A DNA stretch of 64,000 bases from Cyanobacteria bacterium REEB446 (GCA_018970325.1 JAGWWP010000006.1:1-64000), one strand, 5' to 3'; positions 45,298 to 54,223 are shown, numbered from the stretch's first letter. Notes: generated by a model from the sequence alone, not told the origin. A program made the numbers and translations.

Positions 45298-45368
45298 AGC
45301 ATATATTACTATTTCACCCAACTACTCCAAAATAGTAAATTTTTGATGATTTTGGAGTGATAGGGAAA
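45298..45368 (-). repeat. Orphan second copy of the ATPase 2 promoter/palindrome
   Basis: Bases 45298-45368 repeat 43818-43888 with only a few changes, including both inverted repeats (ACTCCAAAAT 45324-45333 with ATTTTGGAGT 45349-45358) and the first codons ATGCTTGTG. The -10 box is changed to TGAAAT. Instead of an ATPase, the copy leads into the hepT remnant, fused after about six codons. Confidence 0.85.
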
Positions 45369-45390
45369 AATGGTAAGTTAATTCATATAG

Positions 45391-47238
45391 TTAGGAATCA
45401 CATTTTCCTTTAAGATCTTTCTGCCACTTACGTTCTAGCTCTCTATACCAAACTGGTTTAGTCTTCATCAGACTCTCAGGCAATTTAGCACCACAAAGAT
45501 ACTTATAAGATTTATTTTTTTCTACATATTCATTAGATTTATCTATCAAAGTTGTATTGCGAAGCTGTGTCCAAGTAAGATTTTTAGCATCTGCTAAATT
45601 AGCATTCGTAAAAATAGTAGCAAATAATTTAGCATCTTCAAAATTAGCCTTAGATAAATTTGCATCTTCAAAATTAGTACCAAATAAAGTAGTCTCATTT
45701 AACTCTGCATTTTCTAAATCAGCGAAATGTAAACATGCACAAGACAAATCAGCTCCCCTTAAATTAGCTTTCTTTAAGGAAGCAGCCTCTAATTGTGCTC
45801 TCACCAGAAAAGTAAATTTTGCAGATAATAAATTAAGGTCTAAGCCCTTTTGACCATACTCACCAAAAGGGATAACCTGCTTATATAAAGATTTTTTTTG
45901 ATCATATTTATCCTTTTCCGACAGATTCTTTTGAGAATCAATATTATGCATTCTCTCAAAATAAAGAGGTGGTGGTGATGATAAATGAGTTCCAGAAGGT
46001 ATTTTTAAGCCTGATATCGAGCTTGTTATTATATTAAAACGTGAAGCCCAAAATGAAGCACATAATGACGAGCCGCCAAAGACTAGAAAATCTATAATCA
46101 GGACTATTACGATTATAAGTAATGGTCGAGAAAGTAATAATAAATTGTTCTCTGCTTCATTTAATCCAGTTTTAAAGTTTTTCCAAGAAGCTATTAACGG
46201 ATCTATTGCAGCTTTGTTGTCCACATTCTTGAGTTTTTTTTCAAGAACTTGAACGTCTTTTTTTTGCTGTCCTAAGCTTAGCATCGCCTTTAGAACTAAA
46301 TATATTACTGGCAAGCGTTTCTCTGATGTAATTACTAGCAAGAGCTTACTTAACTCTAAGCAAGCTAAAGTTACAAGAGAAACGACAAGAATGGAAAAAA
46401 CGGTCACAAAATAATATATTGGAGTATCCAAGAAAAAACAATAAAAAACTCCTAAACTACCAGCTGAAAGAATTACAAAAAATACTATATAGGAGAAACA
46501 GGAAAAGGGAAAAGTGTGTGCTGCTCGAACAGTTAAATACCCCAAGGACTTATGCAAAATATTGTCACAAAAAGACCAAATCATCATCAGCAGCAAATAA
46601 GGTATTAAAATCCAAAGAGAATTAGCCAAATCATGCTTTGGTAAAAATCTATAAATTAATATAGCTAATGTAAAAGGAGCTAAAAGGTATAACTGAGCAT
46701 AATAAATCAATGCACCAAAGCTAGATACCGAATCACGATAAGTCTTTAAATATGGTGAAAAACTAAGAAGCAAATAGTAAGGTGCTCCTAGAGCAATCTT
46801 TTCATGAATAGCTTTCCCATCTTGAAATATTAGAGGTAAGCTAGAGATTTCTTTCCAGAATTTTGCTAAATGTAGATGCTGATAGCAGGAAAGTATCAAT
46901 AAAGCAATTGGAGCAATTTTAAAAAATTGGCTAACAGAGACTTTCAAGCTAATTATAGGTAATTCTGTGGTTGAAAAGATACCTAACAAATCAAGATCTT
47001 GAATGCTAGAAACTTGGCATATACAAAAAACACAAAATATCGTAAGTGTTAAACTCGCAGCTTTGATAGATTTTGATAAATCTGAAAGTCTATCAAAGAC
47101 TGGTTCATAGAAAAATTCTTGACCATTAAAGCTTTTAACCTCTCCTTTCCAGTCCGAGATATCAGCACCAATGAGATCTTCAGGGAAAAGTTTATTAGGG
47201 TCTTTATCTGTTAGTTTTTTACCTATATAATCAGCCAC
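45391..47238 (-). CDS. Multi-pass membrane protein with pentapeptide repeats
   Basis: The 615-residue protein has about eight to ten hydrophobic segments in the first 400 residues. A pentapeptide-repeat stretch (A-(D/N)-L-x-x pattern: KKANLRGADLSCACLHFADLEN..., about residues 475-560) and a basic C-terminal tail follow. Pentapeptide repeats form a right-handed beta helix. Its partner is unknown. Translation probably starts at a GTG at 47238 with GAGGTGAT upstream. It begins four bases after the mntA stop, so it looks like the third gene of the hepT-mntA transcript. Whether it takes part in that toxin-antitoxin system is an open question. Confidence 0.78.
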   Translation of the reverse strand: MADYIGKKLTDKDPNKLFPEDLIGADISDWKGEVKSFNGQEFFYEPVFDRLSDLSKSIKAASLTLTIFCVFCICQVSSIQDLDLLGIFSTTELPIISLKVSVSQFFKIAPIALLILSCYQHLHLAKFWKEISSLPLIFQDGKAIHEKIALGAPYYLLLSFSPYLKTYRDSVSSFGALIYYAQLYLLAPFTLAILIYRFLPKHDLANSLWILIPYLLLMMIWSFCDNILHKSLGYLTVRAAHTFPFSCFSYIVFFVILSAGSLGVFYCFFLDTPIYYFVTVFSILVVSLVTLACLELSKLLLVITSEKRLPVIYLVLKAMLSLGQQKKDVQVLEKKLKNVDNKAAIDPLIASWKNFKTGLNEAENNLLLLSRPLLIIVIVLIIDFLVFGGSSLCASFWASRFNIITSSISGLKIPSGTHLSSPPPLYFERMHNIDSQKNLSEKDKYDQKKSLYKQVIPFGEYGQKGLDLNLLSAKFTFLVRAQLEAASLKKANLRGADLSCACLHFADLENAELNETTLFGTNFEDANLSKANFEDAKLFATIFTNANLADAKNLTWTQLRNTTLIDKSNEYVEKNKSYKYLCGAKLPESLMKTKPVWYRELERKWQKDLKGKCDS

Positions 47239-47242
47239 ACCA

Positions 47243-47554
47243 TCACCTCAAAACCACATAAGCTTCAAAAATCCCCTCATGAAAGCTCTCTGGCAACCGA
47301 GCCCAATCAAACACATCTATTAAAATCGGAATATTAGATTCTTTAAGAGCATCAATAAAATCTGCAAAAGCTCCTACAGGTATAGGCTTCAAATCAGCAG
47401 ACCGTAAAACTATATCTAAATCACTGCTTTCATGAGCATTTCCAGTAACCCGCGAACCATAAGCCCAGATAGAAATATCGGGTAAATATTCATCTGCTAT
47501 TTCCAGTAATCTTAATTTATCTTTTTCTCTTAGAAATAGCTCAGGCTGTTTCAT
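47243..47554 (-). CDS. mntA: Minimal nucleotidyltransferase antitoxin, MntA-like
   Basis: The 103-residue protein has the nucleotidyltransferase signature YGSRVTGNAHESSDLDIVLRS (Gly33-Ser34, Asp45, Asp47) and a later acidic residue in ILIDVFDW that can serve as third metal ligand. Proteins of this kind pair with HEPN toxins. In the studied Shewanella system the MntA enzyme adds AMP to the HepT toxin and silences it. The gene overlaps hepT by 14 bases, the usual order in HI0074/HI0073-type pairs. It starts at the ATG at 47554. Confidence 0.88.
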   Translation of the reverse strand: MKQPELFLREKDKLRLLEIADEYLPDISIWAYGSRVTGNAHESSDLDIVLRSADLKPIPVGAFADFIDALKESNIPILIDVFDWARLPESFHEGIFEAYVVLR

Positions 47555-47969
47555 TTAGAGCCTCTATAGTTTCGGCTAATTTATTAGCATCGATTATAAA
47601 CTCAGGAATTAAACTTAAAGTTTCATTCGCAAAATTAACTCCGTAATCATGTGCCGTTTCATTACGGCTATCACGATACTTAAACCATCTTTCAGTTTCT
47701 TCTAGGCTCAGTAAACCATGCTTACTAGCACTGCGGAAAACGTCCTTAAAGTTCATCGTATCTAACTCTCTAGCTAAGGCAAAATATGGCTTTAAAGCTC
47801 TTCGTAATAATTTAACTGACTGTTCGATTATCAATTCAAACTCTTTTACACAAGCTGCCCTGTAAATATCGTGGAGTTCATCTTCTGTAGAGAATTTAGC
47901 TAAAGAACTAAAAGCCTTCTCCAAGGTATTCAGGCATCTCGTGAAATACTCTAAATTAATTTTACTCAT
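47541..47969 (-). CDS. hepT: HEPN toxin, HepT/HI0074 family
   Basis: The 142-residue all-helical protein matches the HI0074-type nucleotidyltransferase-substrate-binding family. INLEYFTRCLNTLEKAF comes near the start, and KHGLLSLEETERWFKYRDSRNETAHDY contains the R-x4-H (Arg102-His107) active-site motif of HEPN ribonucleases. It is the likely toxin of a type VII toxin-antitoxin pair with mntA. An upstream TTG within the repeat is open (47993), but the ATG at 47969 matches the start of the duplicated remnant at 45281 exactly. Copy D of the dispersed repeat lies immediately upstream. Confidence 0.88.
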   Translation of the reverse strand: MSKINLEYFTRCLNTLEKAFSSLAKFSTEDELHDIYRAACVKEFELIIEQSVKLLRRALKPYFALARELDTMNFKDVFRSASKHGLLSLEETERWFKYRDSRNETAHDYGVNFANETLSLIPEFIIDANKLAETIEALNETA

Positions 47970-47970
47970 A

Positions 47971-48020
47971 ATTGCACTGTTGCCAAACTCCAATTTCTGC
48001 GTTTTCTTGGCAGCAGTCCC
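47971..48020 (+). repeat. Dispersed repeat, copy D
   Basis: ATTGCACTGTTGCCAAACTC followed by the core and TTGGCAGCAGTCCCC fills the gap between argG and hepT. TTGCCAA and TTGGCAG nearly pair, so this copy can fold as a hairpin around the core. It abuts the hepT start codon. Confidence 0.82.
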
Positions 48021-48028
48021 CTTTTAAA

Positions 48029-49255
48029 CTACTTCTTAACCGCAAGCTTCTCAGCCTTAGAAACCACAGCATGCGTCTTCATCTGCATACCAAAAAGCTC
48101 AATAAACCCAACTGCTGACTGGTGATTAAACATATCACCTTTATCATAAGTCGCTAAACCTTTATCATAGAGCGAGAATGGTGATTTTCTTGAAGCTACA
48201 GTGATAGAACCCTTATATAATTTAAGTTCTATCTCACCAGTTACATGCTCTTGTGATTGATTTATAAAAGCATCCATGCAGTCTCTAAGTGGCTCAAACC
48301 AGAAACCTTGATAAATCATTTCTGAATACTTCTCGTCAAGCAGGTTTTTAAAGCTTTTCATATTTTTAGTCATCACTAAATACTCTAATTCTTTATGTGC
48401 TTTACCTAGAAGTACTGCTGCTGGAGCTTCATAGATCTCCCTAGACTTAATACCGACTACCCTATCTTCGATTTTATCGATACGCCCTATAGCATTATCA
48501 CCAGCGATTCTATTTAATTCTTCGACAAGCTCAATCGGTGCATAAGGTTTACCATTAACCGCTACTGGAATACCCTTCTCAAAAGAGATACGCACATACT
48601 CTGCTTTATCTGGAGCAGACTCTGGAGATTTAGTCATACCATAGACATCTTCTGGAGGCTCTACTGTAGCATCTTCCAAAATGCCACACTCAGCAGATCT
48701 GCCCCATAGATTTAGATCTATCGAATAAGGACTCTTCTTAGAAGTAGGCACTGGAATACCGTGTTTATCAGCATACTCAATACTTTCCTCTCTAGTCATA
48801 CCCCACTCTCTAGCTGGAGCGATGATTTTAAGGTTGGGATCTAAAGCCATGATAGAAAGATCGAATCTTACTTGATCATTACCCTTTCCAGTACAGCCAT
48901 GCGCGATAGCATCAGCTTTATATTCATGAGCTATATCGACTAAGATCTTAGCGATAAGCGGTCTTGCTAATGCTGTAGCTAAAGGATAATTTTCTTGATA
49001 ATTGGCGTTAGCCTTTAAAGCTCTGAAACAGAACTCTTCTATAAATTCTTGCTTAGCATCTATAACTCTACTTTCACTAGCTCCGATGGTAAGAGCTTTT
49101 GCCTGTATCTCTTCAAGCTCCTGTCCTTGACCTAAGTCTATCGCTACGCAAACGACCTCATTGCATTTATGTTCCAAGAGCCACTTTACAGCGACAGAAG
49201 TATCTAAACCTCCACTGTATGCAAGAACTACTTTATCGGCTATTTTTTTTGACAT
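48029..49255 (-). CDS. argG: Argininosuccinate synthase
   Basis: ArgG joins citrulline and aspartate with ATP, the penultimate step in arginine synthesis. The protein has the PP-loop KVVLAYSGGLDTSVAVKWL at the start, YPLATALARPLIAK, HGCTGKGNDQVRF, the APAREW segment and NLWGRSAECGILEDA. Length (408) is typical. It starts at ATG 49255 and stands alone, without argH or other arg genes in the window. A TAAAAT lies about 26 bases before the start. I saw no ARG box. Confidence 0.97.
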   Translation of the reverse strand: MSKKIADKVVLAYSGGLDTSVAVKWLLEHKCNEVVCVAIDLGQGQELEEIQAKALTIGASESRVIDAKQEFIEEFCFRALKANANYQENYPLATALARPLIAKILVDIAHEYKADAIAHGCTGKGNDQVRFDLSIMALDPNLKIIAPAREWGMTREESIEYADKHGIPVPTSKKSPYSIDLNLWGRSAECGILEDATVEPPEDVYGMTKSPESAPDKAEYVRISFEKGIPVAVNGKPYAPIELVEELNRIAGDNAIGRIDKIEDRVVGIKSREIYEAPAAVLLGKAHKELEYLVMTKNMKSFKNLLDEKYSEMIYQGFWFEPLRDCMDAFINQSQEHVTGEIELKLYKGSITVASRKSPFSLYDKGLATYDKGDMFNHQSAVGFIELFGMQMKTHAVVSKAEKLAVKK

Positions 49256-49367
49256 AATAAATTTTCGTTATTCCATATTTTAGCTTAATTTCAAGGTTAA
49301 GAATTGCTATTTCAAGCATTTTTCAGCGGATTGCTTAGGGATTTACCAGAATAAGTTAATATGCAAA

Positions 49368-50156
49368 TTACGCAAATGAATGTTCAAGCTGCAACTCACC
49401 ATTTAGCATACTAATACGATTGTGAGTCCCAATGTTTCCGATGGTTGAACCGTTTTTTTCCAGCGGCAAAACAAAAGACATTTTTTGTATGTGGCTAAAA
49501 TCATTTTTTTGCATCGTAGATCTTAAGAACCCAGCCAGTTCAGTGATTCCATTATGAGCACGAGAAACTCCCTGCTGATTTAAATATTTTTCAGCAAATT
49601 CATCTACTGGATCTATATAAATTATTATTTTAGGTTGACTTGATTTTTCTTCTACTCGTTCGCTTTGTTTTCCTAGTAACTCATTAACTAAACGCTTCAA
49701 TTCGTCACTAATGATGGAAGTTTTAGGTAGGTATTGAGAGCTTGCAAGAAGCTGCTCACTAAGCTGCAAATGGATAAAGGAAGAGCCTTGTTTTTCCGCC
49801 TGCTCTTTGAGCTCTCTAATTAAGGAGGCTTTTGGAATGTCTTCAGGACTGTAGACTGTCACACCATGTGTGTTATGTTTTGCCAAAGCGTCGGTAATCA
49901 CTTGACTCAAGGGATTGACAGCAGAAGTTTGAGGTCGCGAAATAGAATTATTCACCCCTCCTGCATCTTCTACCTTGGAGGCAAATTCTAGAATCTCCCG
50001 CCTTCTTGTTTGTTGCTGATTATTTACTGCTACCACGCTCAACAACGAATCTTGCGAACCAACAGCACCATAACTAGGTTTCTGTACTTGCCTCTCCCGA
50101 AAAAGCTTTGCCGCTCCATTTGCATCAGGGATACGAAAATTGTCATTACCTACCAT
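49368..50156 (-). CDS. Hypothetical protein, AAA-like segment without P-loop
   Basis: The 262-residue protein has a polar, probably disordered first 80 residues (Gln/Ser/Asn-rich) and then a globular part. The segment PKIIIYIDPVDEFAEKYLNQ looks like a Walker B strand with its helix, and GVTVYSPEDIPKASLIRELK like an AAA N-terminal region. No GxxxxGK(S/T) loop is present, so ATP binding is doubtful. The ATG at 50156 lies seven bases after a TACAAT on the same strand, which supports this start over the GTG at 50162. I recognise no family. Confidence 0.55.
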   Translation of the reverse strand: MVGNDNFRIPDANGAAKLFRERQVQKPSYGAVGSQDSLLSVVAVNNQQQTRRREILEFASKVEDAGGVNNSISRPQTSAVNPLSQVITDALAKHNTHGVTVYSPEDIPKASLIRELKEQAEKQGSSFIHLQLSEQLLASSQYLPKTSIISDELKRLVNELLGKQSERVEEKSSQPKIIIYIDPVDEFAEKYLNQQGVSRAHNGITELAGFLRSTMQKNDFSHIQKMSFVLPLEKNGSTIGNIGTHNRISMLNGELQLEHSFA

Positions 50157-50304
50157 AATCACAATTGTACATACGGATCAAAATAATTACAAGGTTTTAT
50201 TCATTTCTAGGGGGATAGGGGATTACGAAAATAAATTTTCAGGCTAGCAGGCTTAGTATAAGATTAAAAAATATTTGAAAGCTTGAATTAAAGCCACTGA
50301 GCTA

Positions 50305-51198
50305 ATGAACATGAAAACTAAAACACTCAATTTAATAGATCTCTACAGATACAGAAAAGATTTCATCTGGGGTAAAGACTATTACGCTAGCATAGAAGAC
50401 AATCGAGTAGTCTCATCCATCCTTTACAGTAAGTATCTAGAAGCCAAAAAAGCACTGGAGCTGCATGAATTCGACACGAATCATGAAGAACTTTTAAAAG
50501 ATTTCATCTCCCATTTCAGTCTTAAAGAAGATATCTATTATTTCATTAGCAAGCTCACAGAGAGTGATCAAGTAAATGAAATTAGCTTCCTGCAAGCACA
50601 AGGCTTCCGCAGGCTCACTCGTGAATACCTTTTTGAATATAGAGAATTTAAAACTACCAGCCTAGATACAGTAAGTATCCTCTGTGAAACAGCGACTAAT
50701 AAAGACATAAAGCATATGATACAAATCTGCAAATACGCACAGCCAATAGAGTTTAGAGATTATTTATTTCACTACCCTGATTTCTTCAAGGACAGATTAG
50801 ATAACACCTACGTTTTCCACTCTGCAAGCAACCCTGAAAATATCTTAGGTTATGCCTGCAAGATAGATCCAGAGAAAAATATTTTTGAATTTATAGTGCC
50901 GCCCACTCAAGCACTGTCTTTCATAAGTTTCCTAGTAACTTTCGTTGACAAATATATACATTTTGAGAAGAACGAGAATTTCAGTTTTATAGTAAATGAA
51001 AATATTAAAGATTCCCTAGACGAGGTTCAAGAAAAATTCAAATTAAAGCAAGTTAAACAAGTGCTCATACAAGAAGCAAAAAATAGAGACAAAGTAAAAC
51101 TCTTAAAACAGTGGGGTAATAAAATTCAGATCCCCGTGCCCAATGGGCAAGTCAGTAACAAGTCTAAAATTATAGATGGCACTAAAACTGTTAAGTAA
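50305..51198 (+). CDS. Hypothetical protein, possibly GNAT-fold
   Basis: The 297-residue protein has no signal or membrane segment. The middle (EISFLQAQGFRRLTREYLFEYREF) looks like the fold of acyltransferase-type (GNAT) domains, where FL-x-x-x-GFR-x-x follows the acetyl-CoA site, but I see no clear R/Q-x-x-G-x-G/A loop. A second part resembles a repeat of the same fold (NILGYACKIDPEKNIFEF). The last 96 bases overlap the end of ldcA on the other strand. The frame starts at ATG 50305, and a second ATG follows two codons later. Confidence 0.55.
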   Translation: MNMKTKTLNLIDLYRYRKDFIWGKDYYASIEDNRVVSSILYSKYLEAKKALELHEFDTNHEELLKDFISHFSLKEDIYYFISKLTESDQVNEISFLQAQGFRRLTREYLFEYREFKTTSLDTVSILCETATNKDIKHMIQICKYAQPIEFRDYLFHYPDFFKDRLDNTYVFHSASNPENILGYACKIDPEKNIFEFIVPPTQALSFISFLVTFVDKYIHFEKNENFSFIVNENIKDSLDEVQEKFKLKQVKQVLIQEAKNRDKVKLLKQWGNKIQIPVPNGQVSNKSKIIDGTKTVK

Positions 51199-52119
51199 GT
51201 CCATCGGCAGCTCTGCATTTAAAGAAGTTCCTATCCACAGTTCCTCTAAATCTTTAAAACAGCCTGCTAAATGCAGTTGGTAAAACATTCTTTCCATCTT
51301 ATACAAAGGCTCATTACACTCTTCCAAAAAAAGTACTTTCCCCTTCAAATCAGGCATATAAGCTGTACCCAGAAGACTACAAAAGACCGAAAGATTAGCA
51401 CCAATAATATAATTAGAGACCTTATTAGAAGAAGTATTAAGAAATAGCTTACGCAATATATTTAAATAATTTCTATTTATATTAGATTCTGAGTTGCTTA
51501 AAGATTCTTCTGTACGTGGTGCATACTGTCCAAGCTCACTAAATTTTATTAACTGTTCAAGAAAAGCTTTCCTAAACTCTAACGGAGAGGGTTTCTCTGC
51601 AAGAATCATTTTTCCATTTTCAGAGACATTAACCTCTTTTATTAAAGAGACAAATAATTCAAAGATTTTTTTATTTACAGAACTAGCTTCTGAAATCTTC
51701 TCTAAATCATCAAACCAAGATGCCATCTCAAAGAGCATCGGCGAATGATAAAAAGGAATAGGCTCTAAATTCAAGTCATTAGCTTTACGATTAAAAGCAA
51801 GTGCAAGAGTCGTCAAATCGCTATAAGCCAGTATGGGTTTGGAATCTGCTTTTAAAATCTTTTCATAATCGAAATGCTCTAAAAGCTCTATACATCCAGC
51901 TCCACCTCGTACTGAGAGTATCAGAGACGTTTCTTTATTTAAATAAGCATCTGTGAATTCCGGTACTCGCTCACTTACGGATCTTTTATCTAAACTAAAT
52001 ATTTCATCATTATAAACAGGCTCTAAGCCAAGTGAACGTAAATATCCTAAAGACTTATCTAGCTGTACTAACTGCTCTTCTGTTATTGGAGATGAAATAG
52101 AAATTAGAGAAATTTTCAT
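51103..52119 (-). CDS. ldcA: LD-carboxypeptidase (peptidase S66)
   Basis: The 338-residue protein resembles S66 murein LD-carboxypeptidases, which cut D-alanine from tetrapeptides during wall recycling in the cytosol. The triad is seen in context: Ser in ILAYSDLTTLALA, Glu in LFLEECNEPLYKMERMFYQL, and His in DLPIGHGDLN near the C-terminus. SLILSVRGGAGCIELLEHFDYEKI is the family's RGGYG-like region. The C-terminal His region lies within the 96 bases shared with the convergent gene at 50305. It starts at ATG 52119. Confidence 0.88.
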   Translation of the reverse strand: MKISLISISSPITEEQLVQLDKSLGYLRSLGLEPVYNDEIFSLDKRSVSERVPEFTDAYLNKETSLILSVRGGAGCIELLEHFDYEKILKADSKPILAYSDLTTLALAFNRKANDLNLEPIPFYHSPMLFEMASWFDDLEKISEASSVNKKIFELFVSLIKEVNVSENGKMILAEKPSPLEFRKAFLEQLIKFSELGQYAPRTEESLSNSESNINRNYLNILRKLFLNTSSNKVSNYIIGANLSVFCSLLGTAYMPDLKGKVLFLEECNEPLYKMERMFYQLHLAGCFKDLEELWIGTSLNAELPMDLLNSFSAIYNFRLVTDLPIGHGDLNFITPLF

Positions 52120-52219
52120 TAGTTAAAACCAGAGTTCCTATATTTAGAAACTTATCCCTAGGGACTGTTGCAGATTATAACAGTGAATAAAAAAAATAAA
52201 AATGGCAAGCTCGATCCTT

Positions 52220-52236
52220 TTGAGAATAGTTCTCAA
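52220..52236. promoter_or_regulatory. Inverted repeat upstream of the Rrf2-suf operon
   Basis: TTGAGAA-TAG-TTCTCAA is a perfect 7-bp inverted repeat 47 bases before the regulator's start. It is separate from the larger palindrome at 52252 and could be a second operator site. Confidence 0.45.
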
Positions 52237-52251
52237 GAAGCTTCTGTCCAC

Positions 52252-52281
52252 CTTAATCTTGATAAAATACTAAAGATTAAG
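52252..52281 (+). promoter_or_regulatory. Operator around the -10 box of the Rrf2-suf operon
   Basis: CTTAATCTT (52252-52260) and AAGATTAAG (52273-52281) are perfect inverted repeats that bracket TAAAAT (52263-52268). A regulator bound here would cover the promoter. The Rrf2 gene starts three bases later, so autoregulation by the Fe-S-sensing protein is likely. Confidence 0.62.
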
Positions 52282-52283
52282 AT

Positions 52284-52766
52284 ATGAAGATCTCCGCCAA
52301 TGAAGAATACGGTCTAAGAATCATACTGAGAGTAGCTTTACTTGAAACGGCATCGCCATTAAAATTAGTTAGCTTAAGTCAAATCGCAGAAGCTGAGGGG
52401 ATTACACCTGAATATGCTGCCTCCATCATTACTCTATTGCGCAATGGTGAACTTATAGAAAGTATTAGAGGAAAGAACGGTGGTTACAAATTAGCCAGAA
52501 ACCCCAAAGATATTACTCTCTACAATGTCGTTAGTACCCTAAGTGAAAAAATTTTCCCATCTAGTTTCTGTGATTCTCATGCTGGAGTTTTAGAAAGATG
52601 CATGCACGATTCAAGCTGCTCGATAAGACCTGTCTGGCATTACATTACGAGCTTACTAGATCAACTATTCAGTCGAATCACTTTAGCAGAGCTGATGCAA
52701 ACAGAAAGCAGCGTAAAAGATTTAGTGAACAATAGCATGGCAGATGTTATGGAGATGATCAGGTAA
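52284..52766 (+). CDS. Rrf2-family Fe-S regulator
   Basis: The 160-residue protein starts MKISANEEYGLRIILRVALL and has the winged-helix SLSQIAEAEGITPEYAASIITLLRNGELIES, then RGKNGGYKLAR. Three cysteines (96, 106 and 112) lie in SFCDSHAGVLERCMHDSSCSI, a pattern like the cluster ligands of IscR and of the Rrf2-type suf repressors. It precedes sufB by eight bases, so it should sense the Fe-S state of the cell and control this operon. I leave the symbol empty because SufR in cyanobacteria belongs to a different family. Confidence 0.9.
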   Translation: MKISANEEYGLRIILRVALLETASPLKLVSLSQIAEAEGITPEYAASIITLLRNGELIESIRGKNGGYKLARNPKDITLYNVVSTLSEKIFPSSFCDSHAGVLERCMHDSSCSIRPVWHYITSLLDQLFSRITLAELMQTESSVKDLVNNSMADVMEMIR

Positions 52767-52774
52767 GCTAAATT

Positions 52775-54223
52775 ATGGAAACTAAAAGTAATTCTATTCT
52801 TGAAAACCTTAACTCCCAAGAGTATAAATATGGCTTCACTACTGAACTTGAAACAGACTCTTTCCCAAAAGGTTTATCAGAAGAAGTAATTAGTAAAATT
52901 TCCCAAATTAAAAACGAACCTGAGTTCATGCTCGAATTCAGACTTAAAGCCTATAAAGCTTTCTTGAAAATGAGTGAGCCAGAGTGGGCTTTATTAAACT
53001 ACCCAAAGATAGACTTGCAGGATGTCATTTACTATTCAGCGCCTAAGAAAAAAACAGGAAAAGACAGTCTTGATGAAGTAGACCCAGAGATACTTAAGAC
53101 TTATGAGAAACTTGGTATCCCCATAGGCGAGCAGAAAAGACTAGAAGGCATCGCCGTAGATGCAATATTTGACAGCGTTTCTGTAGCCAACACACATAAA
53201 AAAGCCTTAGCTGAAATAGGCATAATATTCTGTTCTATATCTGAAGCTATACAAGAGCATCCAGACTTAATAAAAAAATATATCGGCTCAGTAGTGCCTC
53301 ACACTGATAATTACTTCGCAGCACTTAACAGTGCCGTCTTTAGCGATGGCACTTTCATCTACATACCAGCGAACACTAAATGTCCACTTGAGCTTTCTAC
53401 GAATTTCAGAATTAATACTAAAGGCTCTGGTCAATTTGAAAGGACACTTATAATCTGCGATGATAACAGCTATGTATCTTACCTAGAAGGCTGCACAGCA
53501 CCAGCTTTTGACGAAAATCAATTGCACGCAGCAGTCGTAGAATTAGTTACTTTAGATAATTCGGAAATTAAATATTCTACAGTTCAGAACTGGTATGCTG
53601 GAGACGAAAACGGGAAAGGTGGGATCTACAACTTCGTTACCAAGCGTGGCAAATGTGCTGGGAAAAATTCTAAAATCTCTTGGACACAAGTAGAGACGGG
53701 CTCTGCCATTACTTGGAAATATCCTAGCTGTATCTTACTTGGCGATAACAGCATCGGGGAATTTTATTCAGTCGCTTTAACGAATAATATGCAACAAGCT
53801 GATACCGGAACTAAAATGATACATATCGGTAAAAATACTAAATCTACCATTATCAGTAAAGGCATCTCAGCAGGTAAATCTTCCAACACCTACAGAGGTT
53901 TAGTGAAGATGGGGGAAAGAGCTAAAGGAGCTAGAAATTATACCCAGTGTGACTCTATGTTGATTGGCTCGCACTGTAGAGCAAGTACAGTCCCTTACAT
54001 CGAAGTAGAAGGAAATTCAAACCGTGTTGAACACGAAGCTTCCACTTCTAAAATATCTGAAGAGCAGCTTTTCTATTTACAACAACGTGGCATAAGCTTA
54101 GAATCTGCGATAGCCCTTATTATTAGTGGGTTTTGCAAAGATGTATTTAAAGAACTACCTGGTGAATTTGCAGCAGAAGCAAATCAGTTGATGTCTTTAA
54201 AGCTAGAAAACAGCGTCGGCTAG
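52775..54223 (+). CDS. sufB: Fe-S assembly scaffold SufB
   Basis: SufB is the 482-residue scaffold of the SufBC2D complex, where clusters are built. The family text is clear: [21 protein letters not shown] at the start, [43 protein letters not shown], and the [18 protein letters not shown]...[21 protein letters not shown] region, where the His and Glu of the active core lie. Cysteine at YLEGC corresponds to the conserved cluster-assembly region. The gene follows the Rrf2 regulator and precedes sufC. Confidence 0.97.
   Translation: METKSNSILENLNSQEYKYGFTTELETDSFPKGLSEEVISKISQIKNEPEFMLEFRLKAYKAFLKMSEPEWALLNYPKIDLQDVIYYSAPKKKTGKDSLDEVDPEILKTYEKLGIPIGEQKRLEGIAVDAIFDSVSVANTHKKALAEIGIIFCSISEAIQEHPDLIKKYIGSVVPHTDNYFAALNSAVFSDGTFIYIPANTKCPLELSTNFRINTKGSGQFERTLIICDDNSYVSYLEGCTAPAFDENQLHAAVVELVTLDNSEIKYSTVQNWYAGDENGKGGIYNFVTKRGKCAGKNSKISWTQVETGSAITWKYPSCILLGDNSIGEFYSVALTNNMQQADTGTKMIHIGKNTKSTIISKGISAGKSSNTYRGLVKMGERAKGARNYTQCDSMLIGSHCRASTVPYIEVEGNSNRVEHEASTSKISEEQLFYLQQRGISLESAIALIISGFCKDVFKELPGEFAAEANQLMSLKLENSVG

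Noticed and set aside
43818-45370. Composite transposon bounded by the 70-base direct repeats
   Set aside because: The repeats are promoter copies of a DUF4143 gene in direct orientation. There is no transposase, and the second copy is fused to a hepT remnant, so recombination explains it better.
45557-46625. Plus-strand frames of 98 and 68 codons inside the pentapeptide-repeat gene
   Set aside because: Their repetitive Lys/Ser/Ala text is the antisense of pentapeptide repeats and membrane segments.
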